Source: Pseudomonas fluorescens (GTDB lineage: Bacteria > Pseudomonadota > Gammaproteobacteria > Pseudomonadales > Pseudomonadaceae). From it: a stretch of 64,000 nt of DNA. The notes under the pieces are model-generated. The model saw nothing but the letters and a program-made list of their open reading frames with translations, had not been told where the DNA came from and searched no databases. The stretch is taken from assembly GCF_902497745.1 (NCBI RefSeq), contig NZ_CABVHJ010000002.1, positions 186,001 to 250,000 of the forward strand, written 5' to 3'. Positions within the stretch are counted from its first letter, which is position 1, and each line of letters opens with the position of its first letter. Position numbers and translations under genes: made by a program. Positions 16,761-24,956 of the stretch are shown in pieces.

Positions 16761-17510
16761 TCAGTGAATCAGCATGCCGCCGTTCACATCCAAAGTGATG
16801 CCAGTCAGATAAGAGGACAAGTCGCTGGCGAGAAACAGCGCAGCGTTGGCGACGTCCTGCGCCTCACCCAGGCGACCCAGCGGAATGCCGTCGATGATGG
16901 CGTGACGGCGCTCGTCCTGCATCAGGCCGCCGGTGATGTCGGTGTGAATCAGGCCCGGCGCGATGGAGTTGACGCGAATGTTGTCTGGGCCCAACTCCCG
17001 CGCCATGGCTTTGCCCAGACCCAGCACACCGGCCTTGGCCGCGCTGTAATGCGGGCCACCGAAAATGCCGCCACCGCGTTGGGCAGACACGGACGACATG
17101 CAGACGATGCTGCCGCAGGCCTGTTGACGCATGAGCGGAATCACCGCTTGGGACATGAGCAGGGTGCCGCGCAGGCTGACGTCCAGCACCTTGTCGTAGT
17201 CCGAAGGACGAATGTCGAGGGTTTTGAGTGGCTGGGTGATGCCGGCGTTGTTGACGAGGATATCAATACGACCGAAGTGCTCGATGATGGTGGCAACGGC
17301 TTGCTGAACCTGCGCCTCGTCCGCCACGTTAGCCGCCAGTCCCAGGTGACCTTCGCCCAACGACGCGGCGGCGTCGCGTGCTGCGGAGGCATCCAGATCG
17401 AGAATGACGACACGAGCGCCTTGTTGTGCGAACGTCGTCGCTGTAGCGCGGCCGATGCCACGGGCAGATGCGGCACCGGTGATGATTGCGACTTTGCCTT
17501 GGAGAAGCAT
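16761..17510 (-). CDS. Short-chain dehydrogenase (FabG-like), sugar/sugar-acid type
   Basis: From the ATG at 17510 (GAGG upstream) the protein has 249 residues, the classical SDR length. The cofactor loop is TGAASARGIG (11-20), and an acidic D38 after beta2 (VVILDLD) favours NAD(H). NNAG is at 87-90 and the catalytic residues are S140, Y155 and K159 (YSAAK). The end TGITLDVNGGMLIH is typical of polyol and sugar dehydrogenases. It is the first gene of the operon with an MFS importer and split transketolase, and probably oxidises a hydroxyl of the imported substrate to a ketone that the TPP enzyme then cleaves. This reaction order is inference. Confidence 0.94.
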   Translation of the reverse strand: MLLQGKVAIITGAASARGIGRATATTFAQQGARVVILDLDASAARDAAASLGEGHLGLAANVADEAQVQQAVATIIEHFGRIDILVNNAGITQPLKTLDIRPSDYDKVLDVSLRGTLLMSQAVIPLMRQQACGSIVCMSSVSAQRGGGIFGGPHYSAAKAGVLGLGKAMARELGPDNIRVNSIAPGLIHTDITGGLMQDERRHAIIDGIPLGRLGEAQDVANAALFLASDLSSYLTGITLDVNGGMLIH

Positions 17511-17622
17511 GGAGGAATACCTCGAATTGTTTTTATTGGCCCGGTTCGCAAAGAACCGATGACTCAGCTTGTCCTCCAGATCGGCCCTGAGCAATAACGC
17601 AAACTTCACTGGGTGCTGAAAA

Positions 17623-17643
17623 AAATTCAGCACTCGCCAGCGC
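17623..17643. promoter_or_regulatory. LysR operator between SDR operon and divergent LysR
   Basis: GTGCTGAA-AAAAA-TTCAGCAC (17623-17643) is a perfect 8-bp-arm dyad. It lies 66 bp before the LysR start and 113 bp before the SDR start. The CTGAA..TTCAG form and position fit the activation site of GcvA-like LysR proteins. Confidence 0.75.
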
Positions 17644-17708
17644 TGTCTGCCGATGTTTGAATAGCCATAAGCCCGGCCCAAGCCACTTGCAGCGGAAAAA
17701 CAATCATC

Positions 17709-18623
17709 ATGAGTTCATCTGGCGAAGCACCTGCGACCCTGCCACCCCTGAAAGCCATTCAGGCCTTTGAGCAAACAGCACGCTTCGGCAACGTTGCCCG
17801 CGCCGCCGAATTGCTGGATTTGACCCCGTCGGCGGTCAGTCACCAATTGGCCAAACTAGAGGCGATGATCGGGCGTCAGTTATTTCTCAGAACAGCCAGG
17901 GGCGTGACATTGACGCCAGTGGGCGAGCAATACCTGACCGAAGTGTCCGGCATTCTGCACAGCCTGGCGGTGGCGACAGAGCGTGCCGCCAGCGATGTCA
18001 GTCTCGATTGCCTGCGGTTGCACTCGTCACCCAGCTTCGGGCTGCTGTGGCTGATGCCGCGGCTGGAACAGTTCCGCCAGAGTCATCCCGACATCCAGCT
18101 CAATCTGTCGTGTTCTTACGAATCACTGCATTTCAGTCGCGACAAGATCGATGTCGACATCCGTCACGGCATGCCCAATTGGCCAAGTTTCGAAGTCCGT
18201 ACGGTGCGCAATGAAAAGATCGCGGTGCTGGCGTCGCCGAAATTGCTGCAGCAACGCCCGATCCGCACAGTCGCGGATCTGCTCGACTGCAATCTGATCC
18301 TGTCGGAAGCGACGCTGATCAAGTGGCCGCAACTGTTTGCTCAACATGGCCTGTCGCGTCCTGAAAAACCCTATTCAGTCAGCTTTGACCGCTCCTACAT
18401 GACACTGGAGGCGGCCAGTCACGGGCTTGGGTTCGCGTTGGAAAGCACGCTGCTTGCGCAGGATTATCTGGCGCGCGGCGCGTTAGTCGAAGTAGCGCCA
18501 GCGTTGAGCGCGCCCATCACCGCACACCACTTGGTGTTCCCGAGAGCGCATGCCGGCTTTCCTCGGGTCAGGCGATTTCTGGAGTGGATGCAGAATGAGC
18601 TGGGGCACGACTTCAACTACTGA
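17709..18623 (+). CDS. GcvA-like LysR transcriptional regulator
   Basis: This 304-residue protein has an N-terminal winged HTH (PPLKAIQAFEQTARFGNVARAAELLDLTPSAVSHQLAKLE, then LFLRTARGVTLTPVGEQYL). The effector domain has the GcvA-subgroup look (LRLHSSPSFGLLWLMPRLEQFRQSHPDIQLNLS). It diverges from the SDR-MFS-transketolase operon, with a perfect dyad in the 198-bp intergenic region, so it is the probable activator of that operon and of itself. The inducer is unknown, likely the imported substrate or an intermediate. Confidence 0.94.
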   Translation: MSSSGEAPATLPPLKAIQAFEQTARFGNVARAAELLDLTPSAVSHQLAKLEAMIGRQLFLRTARGVTLTPVGEQYLTEVSGILHSLAVATERAASDVSLDCLRLHSSPSFGLLWLMPRLEQFRQSHPDIQLNLSCSYESLHFSRDKIDVDIRHGMPNWPSFEVRTVRNEKIAVLASPKLLQQRPIRTVADLLDCNLILSEATLIKWPQLFAQHGLSRPEKPYSVSFDRSYMTLEAASHGLGFALESTLLAQDYLARGALVEVAPALSAPITAHHLVFPRAHAGFPRVRRFLEWMQNELGHDFNY

Positions 18624-18661
18624 CAGTTATGTCATGAAGCCTGTGCCCGAATGTCGGGTAT

Positions 18662-19264
18662 CTACTGATGTATCTCGGTCACGGACATGGTGAACACCAA
18701 CCTGGATCTGCCCGCGTTGGAATAGGAGTGAGGCACATCGGTTTTCGCCACTGCCGAACTCCCGGCAGGAATGATCAGCTCTGTTTCCCCGATCATGCAT
18801 TTCAACGTGCCTTTCTCTACATGGAACAGTTCAAGCGTGCCTTGAGGGTGCCCCGGTGAAGCGAACGATTCACCTGGATGCATTTCCCAGCGCCATAACT
18901 CGATCATGTTCGGGCCGGACGTTCCTGCAAGAAGTCGCGCGGTGCCTCCAAGGTCACCGGTCCAGAGCGTGGGGATATCCTGGCTTTCGATGATATGGGC
19001 AGAGGGTGCCTCGGTCACATTGACGATGTCGGCAACCGACAGGCCCAGCGCGGCGGCGATTTTGCAAAGAATGCCGATACTGGGATTCGCGGTGCATTTT
19101 TCTATTTCGACGACCATTCCTTTGCTCACGCCTGAGCGCCGAGAAAGCTCGTCCAGCGTGATTTTCTGTGCCTTGCGGGCTTGTTTGAGTGTGCGTGCGA
19201 CGGCCAGGCTGACGGCTTGAGCATCAGCACCCGGGGTAGTCGACAAGCTGGTATTCATGGTCAT
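18662..19264 (-). CDS. XRE-family regulator with C-terminal cupin
   Basis: This 200-residue protein combines a lambda-Cro/CI-type HTH (about 20-75: VARTLKQARKAQKITLDELSRRSGVSKGMVVEIEKCTANPS) with a cupin barrel (about 110-195: GESFASPGHPQGTLELFHVEKGTLKCMIGE, later AVAKTDVPHSYSNAG). Such proteins (PuuR, SutR-like) repress neighbouring genes and sense a small molecule in the cupin. It diverges from the B3/B4-domain gene at 19422, a likely target. Either ATG at 19264 or 19258 could start it; no clear ribosome site decides. Confidence 0.92.
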   Translation of the reverse strand: MTMNTSLSTTPGADAQAVSLAVARTLKQARKAQKITLDELSRRSGVSKGMVVEIEKCTANPSIGILCKIAAALGLSVADIVNVTEAPSAHIIESQDIPTLWTGDLGGTARLLAGTSGPNMIELWRWEMHPGESFASPGHPQGTLELFHVEKGTLKCMIGETELIIPAGSSAVAKTDVPHSYSNAGRSRLVFTMSVTEIHQ

Positions 19265-19421
19265 TGATCAGGTTCATGAAAAAAGTGCTGGAATTTTCGG
19301 CCCTTAACGATCGTGGCGTCAATCGACTCACCCACTGAAGCGGAACATGGCGGTCATTATATTGACTAAATCGGTCATCGATAGATAGCATGAAACACCA
19401 TTTGAATCCTGGAGGTTTTTG

Positions 19422-20117
19422 ATGCTGTCCGTACTGCCGTTGATCGATCCAGCCGTTGCAGAACTGGCGCCGGAGTTCCGGGCCCTGAGCATTGTGGTGG
19501 AAGCTGCACCACTCACCCGTCCTGAAGTTGCCCGGGCCGCCCTGGATCATGCTTGCAAGGCTGTGCAGGCGGGTGGTCCAAGCTGGGGAGACGCTCACCT
19601 TGCCGCCTGGGCCGACGCCTTCAGAAAGTTCGGGGCCAAGCCGCAGCGCACGCCTTGTTCAGCCGAAGCGTTGCGTAAAAGGGTTTTACGTGACGGGACC
19701 TTGCCGAGCCTCGATACCATCGTCGATCTCTACAACGCCATCAGCATCGAGTACGCCATTCCGGTGGGCGGGGAAAACATAGACGCCTATGCAGGCTCAC
19801 CGCAGCTTGTTGTCGCCGATGGCACCGAGCCGTTTGACACGATGAAAGAGGGCGTTCCTGCTGTCGAGTATCCGGATGCCGGCGAAGTGGTCTGGCGCGA
19901 TGACAAAGGCGTGACCTGCCGCCGCTGGAATTGGCGGCAAGGCGTCAGAACCCGTCTCGGTGCCGATGCGCAGAACATGTGGTTCATTCTGGAGAGTTTG
20001 CCAGCGATGCCTCTTGAGGCCTTGACTGAAGCAGGGGACAAGCTGATCGCTGGTTTGCAGCAAATGATGCCCGGCGTGCAGATTGAAAGCTCGCTGATTG
20101 GTCCCGGGGCCAAATAG
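19422..20117 (+). CDS. B3/B4 tRNA-editing-like domain protein
   Basis: This 231-residue protein matches the stand-alone B3/B4 domain found in the beta subunit of phenylalanyl-tRNA synthetase (LPSLDTIVDLYNAISIEYAIPVGGENIDAYAG, later WRQGVRTRLGADAQNMWFILESL). In PheRS this domain clears mischarged Tyr-tRNA(Phe). Free-standing copies are thought to be editing or amino-acid-binding proteins, with function mostly untested. GGAGG lies 7 nt before ATG 19422. It is transcribed away from the XRE-cupin regulator, which is probably its repressor. A hairpin terminator follows. Confidence 0.88.
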   Translation: MLSVLPLIDPAVAELAPEFRALSIVVEAAPLTRPEVARAALDHACKAVQAGGPSWGDAHLAAWADAFRKFGAKPQRTPCSAEALRKRVLRDGTLPSLDTIVDLYNAISIEYAIPVGGENIDAYAGSPQLVVADGTEPFDTMKEGVPAVEYPDAGEVVWRDDKGVTCRRWNWRQGVRTRLGADAQNMWFILESLPAMPLEALTEAGDKLIAGLQQMMPGVQIESSLIGPGAK

Positions 20118-20158
20118 TCGACAGACCACTGAACAGAATGATGAACCGCCTTGCTGGA

Positions 20159-20187
20159 AGAAGGGCACACGTCGGGAATGCCCTTCT
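20159..20187. terminator. Terminator hairpin between convergent genes
   Basis: AGAAGGGCA (20159-20167) pairs perfectly with TGCCCTTCT (20179-20187), between the B3/B4 gene (stop 20117) and the aminotransferase gene (stop 20219). T-runs are weak on both sides. Confidence 0.6.
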
Positions 20188-20218
20188 GGAGTTCAAGCGT
20201 TAGGAGCGATATGGGACT

Positions 20219-21352
20219 TTAGTCAACCATCACCTCATCCAGCGCCTGCTCAAGCAGGCTGACCGTGCGCTCGATATTCTGCAGCTTCTCCAGCCCGAAC
20301 AGCCCGAGGCGAAAGGTCTGGAAGTCGGCCGGCTCGTCGCATTGCAGCGGCACGCCGGCAGCGATCTGCAGGCCGTGCTGGGCAAATTTCTTGCCGTTCT
20401 TGATATCCGCATCATCGGTGTAGCTCACCACCACGCCCGGGGCTTGAAAGCCGGCTGCGGCGACGCTTTTGAAACCTCTGCCGGTCAACAGGGCGCGCAC
20501 CCGATCGCCCAGCGCCTGTTGTTCATCGCGAACCCTGTCGAACCCGTAGGCTTGCGTCTCTTTCATGACGTCATTGAACCGCGCGAGGGAATCGCTTGGC
20601 ATGGTTGCGTGATAGGCATGTCCGCCCTGTTCGTAGGCCTGCATGATCTGCAGCCACTTTTTCAGGTCGCAGGCGAAGCTGCTGCTTTGCGTCTGTTCGA
20701 TGCGCTCAAGTGCCAGAGCACTGAACATCACCAGCGCGCAGCAAGGGGAGGCGCTCCAGCCTTTCTGTGGTGCGCTGATCAGCAGGTCGACGGCGCATTT
20801 GTGCATATCCACCCAAATGGTGCCGGAGGCGATGCAGTCCAGCACAAACAGACCACCCACCGCATGCACGGCGTCGCCAACGGCTCGCAGGTACTCGTCG
20901 GGCAAGAGGATCCCGGATGAAGTTTCAACGTGAGGGGCGAAGACCACTTTCGGCTTCTGCGCGGCAATGGCTGCCAGCACTTCGTCCAGTGGCGGCGGGG
21001 CGTAGGCTGCCTGGCGACCCGTCTCGACTGGCCGGGCTTTGAGCACCGTGGTGGCCGCCGGAATATTGCCCATATCAAGGATCTGGCTCCAGCGATAACT
21101 GAACCAGCCGTTGCGTATCACCAGACACTGTTGTCCGGTAGCGAACTGCCGCGCCACCGCTTCCATGCCGAAGGTGCCGCTGCCCGGAACCACCGCCACC
21201 GCTTCGGCGTTGTAGACCTGTTTCAGGGTCGTGGAAATGTTCCTCATCACGCCTTGAAAGGACTGCGACATGTGGTTCAGCGAGCGGTCGGTGTAAACCA
21301 CTGAGTACTCGACCAATCCCTCGGGATCGATGCTCGGATAGAGCTTGGACAT
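20219..21352 (-). CDS. Class V PLP aminotransferase (alanine/serine-glyoxylate/pyruvate type)
   Basis: The ATG at 21352 (GAAGGAG 5 nt upstream) gives 377 residues; the frame continues to 21586 but without a ribosome site. Fold-type-I class V features are GSGTFGMEAVARQF (phosphate-binding start), VFAPHVETSSGILLP, LFVLDCIASGTIWVDM (PLP Asp) and SAPQKGWSASP with the Schiff-base lysine. The nearest relatives by pattern are alanine-glyoxylate / serine-pyruvate and 2-aminoethylphosphonate aminotransferases. No phosphonate genes surround it, so AEP specificity is unlikely. It is a single gene, convergent with the B3/B4 gene. Confidence 0.9.
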   Translation of the reverse strand: MSKLYPSIDPEGLVEYSVVYTDRSLNHMSQSFQGVMRNISTTLKQVYNAEAVAVVPGSGTFGMEAVARQFATGQQCLVIRNGWFSYRWSQILDMGNIPAATTVLKARPVETGRQAAYAPPPLDEVLAAIAAQKPKVVFAPHVETSSGILLPDEYLRAVGDAVHAVGGLFVLDCIASGTIWVDMHKCAVDLLISAPQKGWSASPCCALVMFSALALERIEQTQSSSFACDLKKWLQIMQAYEQGGHAYHATMPSDSLARFNDVMKETQAYGFDRVRDEQQALGDRVRALLTGRGFKSVAAAGFQAPGVVVSYTDDADIKNGKKFAQHGLQIAAGVPLQCDEPADFQTFRLGLFGLEKLQNIERTVSLLEQALDEVMVD

Positions 21353-21479
21353 GGTGACTCCTTCGGCAGAGAGGTAAACGTCTTTGGCAAGCAAGTGTAG
21401 GCAAAGGGCAGGGAACAGCTCATTGATTTGCGCAAATGAGGTTAGAGTGCTCAGCAATGTCTCGATCGTTGCGTGAACC

Positions 21480-22091
21480 ATGAAGCTGCCGTTGTTTATT
21501 TCTCTGGATGGGCCCAAGGGCACCGGCAAAACCACACTGCTGGAGGCTGTGACCGCCGCACTGCGGGCAGACCAGCATAAAGTCATTCGGCTGTGCGAGA
21601 GAAAAAGCGATCCCTACAGAGGTGAAACCATGGCCCTGGTCAACCAACTCGCCAGGCATCCCTCGCGGGATCTGGAGTGGGCGGTGTGTCAGCGCCTTGC
21701 GGATAGCCGTCGCTGGATTTCTGAGCGGGTGCTGCCCAAACAGCCATTGAACTGCATCATCCTGATCGATCGCTGGTATCCGTCGGATGCAGCATTTCGC
21801 CATAGCGTGCCGTTTGCCGAGATTCTGCAGTTGAACATCGAGCGAGGCGTGCGCGTGCCGGATCTGCATGTCGGCGTCGTCACTGCGCCGGATATTTCAT
21901 GGGCGAGGGCAACTGCACGATCGCGTGGACTGGGCGGCACGGTGATCCAGAAACACGCCGAGCACGTCGTGTGTAGCGAGATGTTCGAGCAGGCGGCTGC
22001 CGATCACGGCTGGGTGTTGTGCCGTAACGAAGGAACCATCGAAGCCGCAACGACTCAGGTAGTTGCAGAGATCTATAAAGTGCTTGGCTGA
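21480..22091 (+). CDS. Thymidylate-kinase-like P-loop protein
   Basis: This 203-residue protein begins LFISLDGPKGTGKTTLLEAV with Walker A GPKGTGKT at 11-18, as in dTMP kinase. The LID/DR(Y/W) region of dTMP kinases appears as ILIDRWYPSDAAFRHSVPF. The ending WVLCRNEGTIEAATTQVVAEIYKVLG is unusual for Tmk and is nearly repeated at 56541-56645 elsewhere in this window. It is not the housekeeping tmk context (no holB). It probably phosphorylates a nucleotide or nucleoside-like substrate in the cytoplasm. It is transcribed with, or just ahead of, the Rieske oxygenase gene, 84 bp apart. Confidence 0.82.
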   Translation: MKLPLFISLDGPKGTGKTTLLEAVTAALRADQHKVIRLCERKSDPYRGETMALVNQLARHPSRDLEWAVCQRLADSRRWISERVLPKQPLNCIILIDRWYPSDAAFRHSVPFAEILQLNIERGVRVPDLHVGVVTAPDISWARATARSRGLGGTVIQKHAEHVVCSEMFEQAAADHGWVLCRNEGTIEAATTQVVAEIYKVLG

Positions 22092-22175
22092 TTGTCGATG
22101 CACAGGCGCTGGTTGAATTTGAATTTCAGGTTGCTCTGATCTGAGCTAACCGTACTGACGGATCACACGCCACCC

Positions 22176-23291
22176 ATGCTCACAAACCTCTGGTATGTCG
22201 TTCTCCCATCGTCACAGTTGACTGATGGATTGATGCCGGTTCAATTGCTCGGACAGCCTTTCGTAGCGTTCCGCGATGACGCGGGTGTCGCTCATGTGCT
22301 GTCGGATATTTGCGTGCATCGCGGCGGCTCACTATCCGCCGGCAGCAAAGTGGGCAACAGCGTGCAGTGCCCCTATCACGGCTGGCGGTTTGGCGCTGAT
22401 GGCGTCTGTACGCAAATACCGGCGCAGCCCGACCTGCGGATTCCCGCCAAGGCGCGAGTCGATGCGTACCCGACGCTGGAGCGCTACGGCTGGATCTGGG
22501 CGTTTTTAGGTGATCTGCCGGAGTCTGAGCGTCCACCCTTGCCCACGCTCGACTGGATGGACGATCCCGCCATCCGCGTGGTCTCGGGACACTTTGACTG
22601 GCAGGCCAGTTGGGACCGGATTATCGAAAATGGCCTGGACTTCGCGCACGCACCGTTTGTCCATGGTTCAACCTTCGGCGATCCGGATCATCCCGAGATT
22701 GAATCATTCGAGGTCGACAGTGATGCGTGGAGCGGCAGCGCCCAAATGCTTATGCGCAGGCCGGCACGCAAAGGGTTGCTGCGGCGTAAATCTTCCACCG
22801 AGTTTGTCAGCGTTGCCACTGTTCCGGGGTTTCATCTGTCGGGTCCGTGTACAACGCTTGAGCTTGAGTTGCCCAACGGCTGGCGGATCTACATCGTCTC
22901 GGCGCATGTCCCGATTGACGCCAATCGCACGCGTACCTGGTGGATGATGGGCAGAACGTTCCTGCGCTCGCGACTGCTGGATCGCCGATTCATTGCGAGC
23001 AATATCCGTATCTTCGAACAGGATCATGCCGTGCTGAAAAACGTCCGGCCCGAACGTGTGCCGGACTCTTTTCAGCAGGAGGTTTCGTTGAAATCCGATG
23101 CGCTGCAGATTGCTTTTCGCAAAGATGTGCAGGCACTGGAGTTGCGCGGTTGGCGCATTGATGAAGAGCGTCTTGCGCGAACGTTCACCGGACGCAAGGC
23201 TTGCGCGATACCCAGCCCTGAGCGTCGTCAGATTCGCGCTTGGGCGATCGAGCCGATTCCGCTCGTGGACATCACCCACGAACCTGAATAG
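22176..23291 (+). CDS. Rieske non-haem iron oxygenase (VanA/PaO-like)
   Basis: This 371-residue protein has a Rieske [2Fe-2S] domain with C46-V-H48 and C65-PY-H68 (CVHRGG and CPYHGW). The catalytic domain holds a mononuclear iron site read as E151-N-G-L-D155-F-A-H158 and H163 (ENGLDFAHAPFVH). This is the single-component-oxygenase pattern of vanillate demethylase, phthalate and pheophorbide oxygenases. It needs a separate reductase, none of which is adjacent; the VanB-like gene at the window's end is 40 kb away. Substrate is unknown. Confidence 0.93.
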   Translation: MLTNLWYVVLPSSQLTDGLMPVQLLGQPFVAFRDDAGVAHVLSDICVHRGGSLSAGSKVGNSVQCPYHGWRFGADGVCTQIPAQPDLRIPAKARVDAYPTLERYGWIWAFLGDLPESERPPLPTLDWMDDPAIRVVSGHFDWQASWDRIIENGLDFAHAPFVHGSTFGDPDHPEIESFEVDSDAWSGSAQMLMRRPARKGLLRRKSSTEFVSVATVPGFHLSGPCTTLELELPNGWRIYIVSAHVPIDANRTRTWWMMGRTFLRSRLLDRRFIASNIRIFEQDHAVLKNVRPERVPDSFQQEVSLKSDALQIAFRKDVQALELRGWRIDEERLARTFTGRKACAIPSPERRQIRAWAIEPIPLVDITHEPE

Positions 23292-23300
23292 TGGTGCGAG

Positions 23301-23325
23301 CCAGCCTGCGCTTGACGCAGACTGG
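23301..23325. terminator. Imperfect hairpin between convergent genes
   Basis: CCAGCCTGCG-CTTGA-CGCAGACTGG forms a 10-bp stem with one mismatch directly after the Rieske gene and 9 bp before the end of the MFS gene. No U-tract is present. Confidence 0.45.
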
Positions 23326-23333
23326 CGCAACCC

Positions 23334-24632
23334 TCAGCGCGTCTCACACTGCGGCGAAGGCTCGCCGCTCAGTGCATCCACCATCGGCGGATGCTCCTGC
23401 ACCGCCTGACGCAGATCTTCAGTCACCCGCAATTCCGCCCCAGTCGGCGAGAACGTGGCTGCCGCCGCAAAAGGCGCGGGATTGGCCGGAACCGGGCGTT
23501 TGCCACGGCGCCACAGGAAGAAGGTGACCATGCACAGATTGACCAGCGCAAATACCCAGAACAGACCATTGGCGCCGAACGAGTTCATCACTGGCGAGAT
23601 CATCATCGGACTGATCGCCGAGCCCAGCGAGTTGATCAGCAGCAAGCCCTGAATCATCGGCACCAACGCTTCGGCAGGCGCACGGTCAGCAGCATGGCTG
23701 ACGGCAACCGGGTACAGCGCGAATACACCGCCACCGAGCAGAAACAACATCACCGCGAGCATTGTCGCGGACAACGGCAGCAGGACGATCAGCAGCGACA
23801 ACACCGTGCACGCCACTGTCAGAATCGTCAGTACCTGCAAACGATCCTTGCGATCGGACCAACGCCCGACCGGGTATTGCAGGAGCATCGCGCCAAGAAT
23901 CGTCCAGGCCATCATGCTGCCGACTTCACCGACATTCAGACCGCTGCGCTGCAAGTACAGCGGCAGCAAGGTGTAGATCGCCGCGATGGTCACACCCGAG
24001 CCGAAACAGCCGACCAGCCCAGTCGGCGTCACGCCCAGCAGTTGCCGTGGTTTGAGCGGTTCCACCTGATCGAGCAATGGCGACACGCGCGGCAGGATCA
24101 CGATCGGCAGCACCGAAAACGCGGCAAGCATGCCGGCGACCATAAACGGTGCGCTGTCGCTCAACCCGGTGATTTTCCCCAACGTTGCCTGACCCAGCAC
24201 ACCGGCGCCGTACAAGACGATCATGTACAACGCGAGCAAGCGCCCGCGAATCTTCGCGTCGCCCGCCAACAGCAGCCAGCTTTCGATCACCAGAAACACA
24301 CCGACCGTGGCCCAGCCGTTGATCAGGCGCAGGGCGAACCAACCCCAAGTGTCATAGAACAAGCCCTGCAGCAGGATGGTCACGGCGATCAGCGAAGCAA
24401 AGCTGCCGTAGGCGCGGATATGACCGATGCGCAGAATCAAACGGTCATTGAACACGGCACCTAGGGTCAGGCCGATGAAGTAGGCCGATGAAACGATACC
24501 GATCATCGTAGTCGAGGCACCGGCAGCGTCCAGGCGAAGGGTGGTCAGCGACGACATGAAACCGTTGCCCAGCGCAACAATGAACAGCCCGAGCAGGGGC
24601 GCCAGCGCCATGGCCAGCAAACGCGGAGACAT
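23334..24632 (-). CDS. MFS transporter (YcaD-like)
   Basis: The ATG at 24632 (AGAGG upstream) gives 432 residues with about 12 membrane helices. The first is MALAPLLGLFIVALGNGFMSSLTTLRLDAAGAS, typical of the YcaD/UMF-type MFS family. A cytoplasmic tail of about 45 residues (RRGKRPVPANPAPFAAAATF..) follows the last helix. The substrate is unknown; the family is linked to small-molecule efflux. It diverges from the truncated YddG-like gene and converges on the Rieske gene. The 324-bp gap at 24633-24956 between the two starts shows no clear operator or RNA gene. Confidence 0.9.
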   Translation of the reverse strand: MSPRLLAMALAPLLGLFIVALGNGFMSSLTTLRLDAAGASTTMIGIVSSAYFIGLTLGAVFNDRLILRIGHIRAYGSFASLIAVTILLQGLFYDTWGWFALRLINGWATVGVFLVIESWLLLAGDAKIRGRLLALYMIVLYGAGVLGQATLGKITGLSDSAPFMVAGMLAAFSVLPIVILPRVSPLLDQVEPLKPRQLLGVTPTGLVGCFGSGVTIAAIYTLLPLYLQRSGLNVGEVGSMMAWTILGAMLLQYPVGRWSDRKDRLQVLTILTVACTVLSLLIVLLPLSATMLAVMLFLLGGGVFALYPVAVSHAADRAPAEALVPMIQGLLLINSLGSAISPMMISPVMNSFGANGLFWVFALVNLCMVTFFLWRRGKRPVPANPAPFAAAATFSPTGAELRVTEDLRQAVQEHPPMVDALSGEPSPQCETR

Positions 24633-24956
24633 AAAAACCTCTATAGGACGAACAGCGCAACGTGCGCCTCTGCGCATGCGATTGCCAAGCCGGGGTGTGT
24701 GGTGCAGGCGCCCGCCAGACGGGCAGGGCGGTTGGATACGTTTCGGTCACCAGATCCGGCGACTGCAAGAGCGCGCGGATTCTAAGGCTTGTACGGAATT
24801 TTCCAATGGCTGTTTGCTGCGACAGTTGGACGCAGGTCAATCAAGGCTGAGTCATAACGACAGCTCATCCTTTGCAGGGCAAAAATGTTCCTTTATTGAT
24901 CCTCTTGCGCTGGTTAGCCTGTGCGGTCGGTTTGCCATTTTGTGCCAGGAGTCATG
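24633..24956. other. Intergenic region with no recognised element
   Basis: This 324-bp divergent spacer lies between the YcaD-like MFS gene and the YddG-like remnant. I see AGGAG just before 24957 and no convincing dyad, promoter or small ORF. Confidence 0.5.

Noticed and set aside
18646..18658. CCCGA-ATG-TCGGG hairpin between LysR and XRE genes
   Set aside because: Only 5 bp and no U-tract; too weak to call a terminator.
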